This document shows positions 56,624-64,000 of a DNA stretch of 64,000 nucleotides, piece after piece. The notes beneath the pieces were generated by a model. That model worked only from the letters and a program-made list of their open reading frames with translations, ran no database searches and was not told where the DNA came from. The stretch is from Variovorax ginsengisoli (GTDB lineage: Bacteria > Pseudomonadota > Gammaproteobacteria > Burkholderiales > Burkholderiaceae_C). Positions within the stretch are counted from its first letter, which is position 1; each line of letters opens with the position of its first letter. The DNA is taken from positions 124,001-188,000 of the forward strand of contig NZ_JAUJZH010000003.1 in the NCBI RefSeq assembly GCF_030486595.1, in the 5' to 3' direction. The translations under genes were made by a program, and so were the position numbers.

Positions 56624-58252
56624 ATGCACGCCACCGTCCACGCTGTTTTCGCCGCCACGGCCCGCCGCACCCCGGGGGCCGAGTTCCTGTTCACCGAGTC
56701 GGTGACCGCAGCGGCATACGGCATCCCAGCCGGCGCGATCCGCTGGGGCGAGGCCTCGGCGGCGGTCGAGCGCTTGCGCAGTGCCTACGCCGCCGCGGGC
56801 TACGGCCACGGCCACCGCGTCGGGCTGCTGCTCGAAAACCGGCCCGCCTTCCTGCTTCACTGGTTCGCCCTCAATGCGCTGGGTGCCAGCGTGGTGCCGA
56901 TCAATGCCGAGATGCGTTCGGCCGAACTGATCTACCTGATCGGCCACAGCGAGATCAGCCTCGCAGTCACGCTGCCCGAGCGGGCAGCAGACCTGCGGGC
57001 GGCGGCGGCCGAGGCAGGCATCGCCTTCGACACCATGGAGGCGGAAGCGGTCGACGCGATCCCGCCGGCGCGAGGCGCGGCCCCACAGGCCGGCCGGCCG
57101 ATCGGCGCCGACACCGAATGTGCTCTGCTCTATACCTCGGGCACCACCGGCCGGCCCAAGGGCTGCATCCTGTCCAACGCCTACTTCCTGTGCGCGGGCG
57201 ACTGGTATGCGGCGCTCGACGGCGTCTGCGGCATCCGCCGCGATGCCGAGCGCGTGATCACGCCGCTGCCGCTCAACCACATGAACGCGATGGCGTTCTC
57301 GACCATGGTGGTGCTGGTCGCGGGCGGCTGCCTGGTGCAGCTCGATCGCTTCCATCCGAAGAGCTGGCTGCAGAGCGCGCGTGAGTCGGGGGCGACCATT
57401 GCGCACTACCTGGGCGTGATGCCCGCGATGCTCCTCTCCGCGCCGCCGTCGCCGTCCGATCGCGACCACGCGATCCGCTGGGGCTTCGGCGCTGGCGTCG
57501 ACCGCAAGAACCATGCGCCTTTCGAGCAGCGCTTCGGCTTTCCGCTGGTCGAGGCCTGGGCCATGACCGAGACCGGCGCCGCCGCCTGCGTGATGGCGAA
57601 CCGCGAGCCGCGCCTGGTCGGCACCAGCTGCTTCGGACGGCAACCGGATTTCATGGAAGTGCGGCTGGTCGACGACGAGGGCCGCGACGTCGCAGCCGAT
57701 GCGCCCGGCGAGCTGCTGGTGCGTTCAGCCGGCGCGGATCCGCGGGCCCGCTTTTTCTCGGGCTACCTGAAGGACGAGCAAGCCACCGCCGAGGCCTGGG
57801 CCGATGGCTGGTTCCACACCGGCGACCTGGTGCGCCGCGACGCCGAGGGCAATTTCTTCTTCGTCGACCGCAAGAAGAACGTCATCCGGCGCAGCGGCGA
57901 GAACATCTCCGCCGTCGAAGTCGAGAGCGTGCTGAACCAGCACCCGGCCGTGAAAACCTCCGCCGTGGCAGCCACGCCCGATGCGGTGCGGGGCGACGAA
58001 GTGCTGGCCTGCATCGTGCTGCGCGAAAACGCCGGTGCTTCCGCGCCTGAACAACTGGCCGCCAGCATCGTCGACCATGCACTGGCCCAACTGGCGTACT
58101 ACAAGGCGCCGGGCTACGTCGCCTTCGTCAACGCGCTGCCGCTCACGGCCTCGCAGAAGATCCAGCGCGGGCAGCTGCGCGAACTGGCGCATGCGCTGCC
58201 GGGGCAGGCGAATTGCATCGACACCCGGGCGATGAAAAAGAGGCAGTCATGA
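56624..58252 (+). CDS. Acyl-CoA ligase (ANL superfamily) of the iad locus
   Basis: A 542-residue adenylate-forming enzyme. The P-loop is YTSGTTGRPKG (170-180), the A5 motif is VEAWAMTETGAAACVM, the A7 region is GWFHTGDLVRRDAEGNFFFVDR followed by KKNVIRRSGENISAVEVE, and the A10 lysine is in TASQKIQRGQL. Operon logic makes dioxindole-3-acetate the likely substrate, activated with ATP and CoA before side-chain removal. It overlaps the thiolase-like gene by ATGA. Confidence 0.9.
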   Translation: MHATVHAVFAATARRTPGAEFLFTESVTAAAYGIPAGAIRWGEASAAVERLRSAYAAAGYGHGHRVGLLLENRPAFLLHWFALNALGASVVPINAEMRSAELIYLIGHSEISLAVTLPERAADLRAAAAEAGIAFDTMEAEAVDAIPPARGAAPQAGRPIGADTECALLYTSGTTGRPKGCILSNAYFLCAGDWYAALDGVCGIRRDAERVITPLPLNHMNAMAFSTMVVLVAGGCLVQLDRFHPKSWLQSARESGATIAHYLGVMPAMLLSAPPSPSDRDHAIRWGFGAGVDRKNHAPFEQRFGFPLVEAWAMTETGAAACVMANREPRLVGTSCFGRQPDFMEVRLVDDEGRDVAADAPGELLVRSAGADPRARFFSGYLKDEQATAEAWADGWFHTGDLVRRDAEGNFFFVDRKKNVIRRSGENISAVEVESVLNQHPAVKTSAVAATPDAVRGDEVLACIVLRENAGASAPEQLAASIVDHALAQLAYYKAPGYVAFVNALPLTASQKIQRGQLRELAHALPGQANCIDTRAMKKRQS

Positions 58253-59418
58253 CAAGGCGGATGTCCTACGACGGCGTGGCGGTCGCGGTGCCCGTCACCG
58301 TGCCCTACCAGCGCTACTCGACCCTCGGCGCCCACTGGTTCCTCGGCCAGGCCATGGAGGCGTTGGTCAAGGCCAGCGGGCTGAAGAAGGAGCAGATCGA
58401 CGGCCTCTGCGTCAGCAGCTTCTCGCTGGCGCCCGACACCGCGGTCGGCGTGACCCAGCACCTGGGCCTGTCGCCGCGCTGGCTCGACCACATGCCGACC
58501 GGCGGCGCCTCGGGCGTGATGTGCCTGCGGCGTGCGGCGCGCGCGGTGCAGGCCGGCGACGCCGACGTGGTGGCCTGCGTCGCGGCCGACACCAACCATG
58601 TCGACTCGTTCCGCCAGACGCTGGGCAGCTTCAGCAACTTTGCACGCGATGCCACCTATCCGTATGGCTCGGGCGGCCCGAACTCGATCTTCGCGATGAT
58701 CACGGCGCACTACATGCGCACCTTCGGCGCCACGCGCGAGGACTTCGGCCGCATCTGCGTCGACCAGCGCAGCAATGCGCTCAAGAACCCGGACGCGATG
58801 TTCAAGAAGCCGCTGACGCTCGACGAATACATCGCGGCGCGGCCGATTTCCGATCCGATCCATCTCTTCGATTGCGTCATGCCCTGCGCCGGGGCCGAGG
58901 CCTTCCTCGTGATGAGCGAAGAGCGGGCGCGCGACCTGGGCCTGGCGCATGCGGTGATCCGCGGCGCGATCGAGCGCCACAACGCCTACTCGGAAGATCC
59001 GGTGATGGTTCGAGGCGGGTGGCGCCGCGACCGCGACGACCTCTACGCCCAGGCCGGTGTGCAGCCGGCCGACATCGACTTCGTCCAGACCTACGACGAC
59101 TACCCGGTGATCGTGATGATGCAGTTCGAAGACCTCGGCTTCTGCGAGAAGGGCGAGGGCTCGGCCTTCGTGCAATCGCACACGATGACGCATGACGGCA
59201 GCTTTCCGAACAACACCAGCGGCGGCCAGCTTTCGGCGGGCCAGGCCGGTGCGGCGGGGGGCTTCCTCGGCATGACCGAGACCATCCGGCAGCTGACGGA
59301 CACCGCCGGCCCACGTGCCGTGCCGGATGCGCAACTCGGCCTGGTCGCCGGCTTCGGCATGGTGACCTACGACCGCTGCCTTTGCACCGGCGCGGTGATT
59401 CTGGGGAGACCCGCATGA
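58249..59418 (+). CDS. Thiolase-fold SCP2-type protein lacking the nucleophilic cysteine (predicted aldolase)
   Basis: A 389-residue thiolase-superfamily protein. The normal CASG nucleophile motif reads GGASG with Gly86 in place of Cys, and the GHP motif is replaced by GGQLSAGQAGAAGG. Tyr282 and Tyr285 stand in QTYDDYPVIVMMQF, where Ltp2-type aldolases use tyrosine. Ltp2 enzymes need a DUF35 partner and catalyse retro-aldol cleavage of CoA thioesters; the next gene starts with a DUF35 domain. I infer cleavage of dioxindole-3-acetyl-CoA to isatin and acetyl-CoA. It overlaps both neighbours by four bases. Confidence 0.87.
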   Translation: MTRRMSYDGVAVAVPVTVPYQRYSTLGAHWFLGQAMEALVKASGLKKEQIDGLCVSSFSLAPDTAVGVTQHLGLSPRWLDHMPTGGASGVMCLRRAARAVQAGDADVVACVAADTNHVDSFRQTLGSFSNFARDATYPYGSGGPNSIFAMITAHYMRTFGATREDFGRICVDQRSNALKNPDAMFKKPLTLDEYIAARPISDPIHLFDCVMPCAGAEAFLVMSEERARDLGLAHAVIRGAIERHNAYSEDPVMVRGGWRRDRDDLYAQAGVQPADIDFVQTYDDYPVIVMMQFEDLGFCEKGEGSAFVQSHTMTHDGSFPNNTSGGQLSAGQAGAAGGFLGMTETIRQLTDTAGPRAVPDAQLGLVAGFGMVTYDRCLCTGAVILGRPA

Positions 59419-60665
59419 CCATGCCCTTGATGCGCCCCAAGCGCAAGAACCCGGTGCTGCGCACCCGGCAGATGAACCTGCCGCCGTGGGCCCGTGGCCG
59501 CGTGGCGCTGGGCATCACCGCGGCCGCCGCCGAAGGCCGCTTCGAACTCCAGACCTGCGAGGACTGCGGCACCGTGCAGTACCCGCCGCGCGAGGCCTGC
59601 CACAAGTGCCTGTCGCCCCGCCTGCACTGGCAGGAGCAGAACGGCGAAGGCGCACTGCTCAGCAGCACCACCTTGCACCACAGCAACGACCTTTTCTTCC
59701 GCGAGCGGCTGCCCTGGCGGCTGGGCCTGGTGCAGCTCGATGCCGGGCCGACCTTGATGGTCCACCTGCATGGCGAGGTCGGCGAGGCGCCGGCGCGCGT
59801 GCGCGTGGGCGCCCGGCTCGACCGCGCCGGACAGGCGGTATTGATTGGATTTCCGAACGAAGGGAGCGCCCATATGGCCGACGACAAGATGCTGAGGGAA
59901 ATGACCAGCGATCCGAAGTTCCGCAAGGTGCTGGTCACCGACGGCAAGACCGAGGTCGGCCAGGCGATCGTGCGGGCGCTGGTCAAGGCCGGCGCCGACA
60001 TCGTCTGGGTCGGCCATGCCGAGCCGTGGAAGAAGATGGGCGGCCTCGAGGACATCACGGCGCTGCCGCAGGTGACGCTGGTGCCGCTCGACCTCACCAA
60101 CGGCCGCTCGGTGAGCGAGCTGGCCGGCGAGATCGGCGGCAAGGTCGACATCGTGATCAACAACGCCGAGGTGCACCGCAGCTTCGGCATCGGGTCGCGG
60201 CGCGGCACCGATGTCGCCAAGGCCGAGATGGACATCAACTACTTCGGCCTGCTGCGCCTGGCGCAGGAGTTCGGCCCGGCGCTCAAGGGCCGCTCGGCCG
60301 ACGGCGCGACCGGCGCCACCGCCTGGGTCAACCTGTTGTCGATCTACGCGCTCAGCAACTTCCCGCCGCACGGCACCTTCAGCGCCTCGAAGGCGGCGGC
60401 GCATTCGCTGGCCCAGTGCCTGCGCGCCGAGATGCGGCCGGCCGGCATCCGCGTGATCAACGTGTTCCCGGGGCCGATCGACGACGAATGGAACCAGCAC
60501 ACGCCGCCTCCCAAGCTGGCCGGCAGCGCGCTGGCCAACGCCATCGTGAAGGCGCTGCGCGACGGTGTCGAGGACGTGTACCCCGGCGACGTGGCGCAGG
60601 AGTGGCTGGAGCGCTGGCGCGACAACCCCAAGATCCTTGAGCGCGAACTCGCGGCCGGTGGCTAG
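59415..60665 (+). CDS. Fusion of DUF35 (zinc ribbon/OB-fold) and degenerate short-chain dehydrogenase
   Basis: A 416-residue fusion. Residues about 25-150 are DUF35: a zinc ribbon with Cys48, Cys51, Cys62 and Cys65 and an OB-fold that in Ltp2 systems completes the aldolase active site. Residues about 165-416 form an SDR fold, but the cofactor loop is TDGKTEVGQ instead of TGxxxGxG and the catalytic YxxxK is Phe322-SAS-Lys326. The NNAEV motif is kept. The SDR half may therefore be structural or catalyse something unusual. A methionine at residue 154 (MADDKML) near the linker suggests two formerly separate genes. Confidence 0.87.
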   Translation: MTMPLMRPKRKNPVLRTRQMNLPPWARGRVALGITAAAAEGRFELQTCEDCGTVQYPPREACHKCLSPRLHWQEQNGEGALLSSTTLHHSNDLFFRERLPWRLGLVQLDAGPTLMVHLHGEVGEAPARVRVGARLDRAGQAVLIGFPNEGSAHMADDKMLREMTSDPKFRKVLVTDGKTEVGQAIVRALVKAGADIVWVGHAEPWKKMGGLEDITALPQVTLVPLDLTNGRSVSELAGEIGGKVDIVINNAEVHRSFGIGSRRGTDVAKAEMDINYFGLLRLAQEFGPALKGRSADGATGATAWVNLLSIYALSNFPPHGTFSASKAAAHSLAQCLRAEMRPAGIRVINVFPGPIDDEWNQHTPPPKLAGSALANAIVKALRDGVEDVYPGDVAQEWLERWRDNPKILERELAAGG

Positions 60666-60683
60666 AAGCAGGAGCAACACACG

Positions 60684-61492
<809 letters not shown>

Positions 61493-61496
<4 letters not shown>

Positions 61497-62230
61497 CGCC
61501 TGTGTCCGCCAACAAGGTCGCGGCCGTCACCGGCGGCAGCGCCGGCATCGGCAAGGTCATCTGCGAAGACCTGCTCGCGCAAGGGTACGAAGTCGTCTCG
61601 CTGGCACGCCGGCATTGCGATATCGACCATCCGAAGCTGCACAGCATCGAGGTCGACCTGGCCGATCGCGCCGCCACTGCGCAGGCCGCGGCCGAACTGG
61701 TGCGGCGCTTCGAAGTGACCACCGTGGTGCACAACGCCGGCGTCATCCGCCCGGCGCTGATTTCCGACGTCAAGCTCGACGACCTCGACGCACTGGTCGA
61801 CCTGCACCTGGGCTGTGCCATCCAGCTGGTGCAGGCGGCACTGCCGGCGATGCGTGCGCAGCGCTTCGGCCGGGTGGTGCTGCTGTCGTCGCGTGCGGCG
61901 CTGGGGCTGCAGACGCGCACCAGCTATTCGGCGACCAAGGCCGGCATGCTGGGCATGGCGCGCACCTGGGCACTCGAGCTCGCGCCCGAGGGCATCACGG
62001 TCAACGTGGTCGCCCCAGGGCCGATCCGCACCGACATGTTTTATGACGTCGTCGAGGCCGGCAGCGAGCGCGAGCGCGCGCTCGCCGCGTCGGTGCCGGT
62101 GCGGCGCCTTGGCGAGTCCGCCGACGTGGCACGGGCCGTGCGTTTCTTTGCCGATCCCGTGAACGGTTTCGTCACGGGGCAGGTGCTGTACGTGTGCGGC
62201 GGAACGAGCGTCGGCAGCCTCGCGCTCTGA
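61493..62230 (+). CDS. Short-chain dehydrogenase/reductase of the iad locus
   Basis: A 245-residue classical SDR with intact motifs: VTGGSAGIGK for the cofactor, HNAGV, catalytic Ser in LLSSRAALG, and SYSATKAGM carrying the Tyr-Lys pair. The C-terminus ends VTGQVLYVCGGTS. I infer it oxidises the 2,3-dihydroxyindoline-3-acetate formed by the dioxygenase to dioxindole-3-acetate, as cis-diol dehydrogenases do in other Rieske pathways. Unlike the SDR half of the fusion protein it should be active. It is the last gene of the coupled catabolic block. Confidence 0.87.
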
Positions 62231-62294
62231 CACCGATCGACCGCGAACTCATGGTTCTTTCCCTTGCCATCGCAGCATTGCTTCATTAGCATTC

Positions 62295-62323
62295 TTGACA
62301 CTTAAACATTTCATAAATCATGT
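62295..62323 (+). promoter_or_regulatory. Putative promoter before the transporter genes
   Basis: TTGACA (62295-62300) is followed after 17 bases by TCATGT (62318-62323), a weak -10 box, in an AT-rich patch inside the 145-base gap. It could give the binding-protein genes their own promoter in addition to read-through. Confidence 0.45.
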
Positions 62324-62375
62324 TCTTGTTTGAAGTCCCCGCTTCGTCGTTTGTCTCCAACCTGAGGAGGTTTGC

Positions 62376-63530
62376 ATGAAAGTCTTGACCCGACTCTGCG
62401 CACTGGCGGGCCTTGCGGCCGGCTTCGGCGCCTTCCACGCCACGGCGCTGGCCGCCGACCTCAAGGTCGGCTTCATCACCTCGCTGTCGGGGCCCGTGTC
62501 CTCGCTGGGCATCCCCTACGAGAAGGGCATGAAGGCCGCGGTGGCCTACAAGTCGGAGCTCAACGGCCGCAAGATCCAGCTGGTGCAGCTCGACGATGCC
62601 TCGGACCCGTCGACCGCTGCCCGCAACGCGCGCAAGATGATCGACGAGGACAAGGTCGACGTCATCATCGGCACCGCCGGCTCGCCCGGAGCGCTCGCGA
62701 TCGCCGCGGTGGCGCGCGAGACCAAGACGCCGTTGATCTCTATCGCCAACGCCAACCTGCCGGGCGACGACGGCGCCTGGATGGTCACGCTGCCGCAGCC
62801 GGCGCCGCTGATGGTCAGTGCGGTGGTCGAGCGCATGAAGAAGTCGGGCGTCAAGACGGTGGGCTACATCGGCTTCTCCGACGCCTGGGGCGACCTGGTC
62901 TACGACGCGCTCAAGAAGAGCGCCGAGCCGGCCGGCATCCAGGTGGTGTCGAACGAGCGCTATGCGCGCGCCGATTCATCGGTGACGGGCCAGGTGCTGA
63001 AGATCGTGGCGCTCAAGCCCGATGCGGTGATCACCGGCACCTCGGGCACACCCGGTGCCTTGCCCTACCTGGCACTCGCCGAGCGCGGCTACAAGGGCCA
63101 GATCTACGGCATGCACGCCCTGATCAACCCCGACTTCGTGCGCGTCGGCGGCCCGTCCGTCGAAGGCCTGCTGGCTCCGACCGGCCCGGTGATCGTGGCC
63201 GAGCAGCTGCCCGACTCGAACCCGATCCGCAAGGTCTCGATGGACTTCCGCACGGCCTACCAGAAGGCCAACGGCGCGCCGCCGACCGATGCCTTCTCGG
63301 CCTACTCGTTCGATGCCTGGCTGCTGTTCCTCGATGCCGCCGCGCGCGCCAAGGGCGAGCCCGGCACGCCGGCCTACCGGGTGGCGCTGCGCGACGCGAT
63401 CGTCAACACCAAGGAGCTGGTCGGCACCCACAGCGTCTACAACTTCAAGCCCGACGACCGCTACGGTTCGGACGAGCGCTCCCGCGTGATCGTCAAGCTC
63501 GAAAAAGGCCAATGGAAGCTGGTTCCTTAG
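62376..63530 (+). CDS. Branched-chain-type ABC transporter substrate-binding protein (iad locus)
   Basis: A 384-residue periplasmic protein of the Leu/Ile/Val-binding (type I) family. A signal peptide ends near residue 26 (GAFHATALA-A), and the mature part starts DLKVGFITSLSGPVSSLGIP. The conserved hinge and ligand loops include DDASDPSTAARNARKMI and IGTAGSPGALAIA. Family members bind aromatic acids as often as amino acids; an indole-acid ligand is inferred from context. A strong ribosome site GAGGAGG precedes the ATG. A close paralogue follows after a structured repeat. Confidence 0.9.
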   Translation: MKVLTRLCALAGLAAGFGAFHATALAADLKVGFITSLSGPVSSLGIPYEKGMKAAVAYKSELNGRKIQLVQLDDASDPSTAARNARKMIDEDKVDVIIGTAGSPGALAIAAVARETKTPLISIANANLPGDDGAWMVTLPQPAPLMVSAVVERMKKSGVKTVGYIGFSDAWGDLVYDALKKSAEPAGIQVVSNERYARADSSVTGQVLKIVALKPDAVITGTSGTPGALPYLALAERGYKGQIYGMHALINPDFVRVGGPSVEGLLAPTGPVIVAEQLPDSNPIRKVSMDFRTAYQKANGAPPTDAFSAYSFDAWLLFLDAAARAKGEPGTPAYRVALRDAIVNTKELVGTHSVYNFKPDDRYGSDERSRVIVKLEKGQWKLVP

Positions 63531-63534
63531 CTCG

Positions 63535-63640
63535 CCCCCAGGTTGGCTCACTTCGTGTAGCCGCCCACCCCCGACCGGGGGCAATACCAGCGGCCCGGCA
63601 TAGCCGGTTCCGCGGTATTCCTGGAATGTCCCTTGCATTG
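63535..63640. repeat. GC-rich structured intergenic repeat between the two binding-protein genes
   Basis: The gap contains hairpins CCCCC-GACC-GGGGG (63577-63590) and CCGGC-ATA-GCCGG, within text such as CAGCGGCCCGGC and GGTATTCCTGG. It resembles a second REP-like element I associate with Variovorax and relatives. It may act as a 3' mRNA stabiliser for the first binding protein. Confidence 0.6.
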
Positions 63641-63683
63641 AGTGCGGGCGGTTGACCGCTTTGCATACCGGAACAAATTGATC

Positions 63684-64000
63684 ATGCGTCCCTTCCTTCG
63701 ATTTCTCAGCGCCACGGCAGTTGCCTTCGCTGCTGCTCAAGCCACAGCCGCGGACCTCAAGGTCGGCTTCATCAGCTCGCTCTCGGGGCCGGTGTCGGCG
63801 CTCGGCATTCCCTACGAGAAGGGCATCCGCGCTGCGATCGCCGAGCACCCGGCGCTGGCCGGCCACAAGGTCGAGCTGATCGTGCTCGACGATGCCTCCG
63901 ATCCGACCACCGCCGGGCGCAATGCGCGCAAGCTGGTGGTCGAGGACAAGGTCGACGTGCTGATCGGCACCTCGGGCGTGCCCGGCGCGATGGCGATCGC
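63684..64000 (+). CDS. Second ABC transporter substrate-binding protein (partial at window end)
   Basis: The first 105 or so codons of a paralogue of the preceding gene, cut by the window edge. A signal peptide (FLRFLSATAVAFAAAQATA) is followed by ADLKVGFISSLSGPVSALG, DDASDPTTAGRNARKLV and IGTSGVPGAMAIA, nearly the same as in the first copy. Two closely related receptors may widen the ligand range of one ABC transporter, whose permease and ATPase genes presumably lie beyond the window. Confidence 0.9.
   Translation, partial: MRPFLRFLSATAVAFAAAQATAADLKVGFISSLSGPVSALGIPYEKGIRAAIAEHPALAGHKVELIVLDDASDPTTAGRNARKLVVEDKVDVLIGTSGVPGAMAI

Overview
The window is high-GC bacterial chromosome with tightly packed genes. 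Ribosomal, tRNA-modification, purine, histidine and arginine genes are arranged as in Burkholderiales. The kynBUA operon, the DUF3579 gene, the short feoAB locus, the Bug-type binding protein and above all an iad-type auxin-degradation locus point to Comamonadaceae, most likely Variovorax. This placement is inferred from gene content, not from a marker search. No rRNA, tRNA, CRISPR array, insertion sequence or phage gene was seen, and no gene-free stretch exceeds 300 bases.

Bases 1-39,500 are mostly core genome: the end of acnB with its terminator, an FMN-binding stress protein, an autoregulated XRE regulator and acnA; a Fur-boxed feoAB locus with a small cysteine-rich partner; an FAD monooxygenase; an SMI1/ankyrin protein; kynB-kynU-kynA and argD-argF on the minus strand; rpsT, murJ, sirB1; a DJ-1/GlxA/isochorismatase trio; purM with an AI-2E-type exporter; hda-pcnB-folK; a DUF47-Pit phosphate pair; the rpsP-rimM-trmD-rplS operon behind a promoter and a nested stem-loop leader; hisC, rsgA, phhB, an M48 protease, orn, and an RhlE-like helicase.

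Bases 39,600-49,440 are accessory. A Bug binding protein, an L-talarate/galactarate dehydratase and GarD form a sugar-acid operon. It is followed by LacI and GntR regulators and by a divergent four-gene operon (opine-dehydrogenase-like, 3-hydroxyacyl-CoA-dehydrogenase-like, an alpha/beta hydrolase without its catalytic Ser and His, and a quinone-oxidoreductase-like protein). Four near-identical 14-bp palindromes (consensus TGATAACGTTGTCA) tie these units into one probable LacI regulon.

Bases 49,450-64,000 are a MarR-controlled locus for indole-3-acetate (auxin) degradation, of the iad type known from Variovorax: MarR, indolepyruvate oxidoreductase-like IorA/IorB, a Rieske dioxygenase with its reductase, an acyl-CoA ligase, a thiolase-fold protein lacking the nucleophilic Cys, a DUF35-SDR fusion, an isatin-hydrolase-like cyclase, an SDR, and two paralogous ABC binding proteins, the second cut by the window edge. 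The gene set reads as a complete route: dioxygenation of the indole ring, oxidation to dioxindole-3-acetate, CoA activation, retro-aldol release of acetyl-CoA and isatin, hydrolysis to isatinate, and oxidative decarboxylation to the anthranilate level. The kynurenine operon 37 kb away also ends in anthranilate. Three kinds of palindromic intergenic repeat are present, one as an inverted pair at 39.6 and 54.7 kb.
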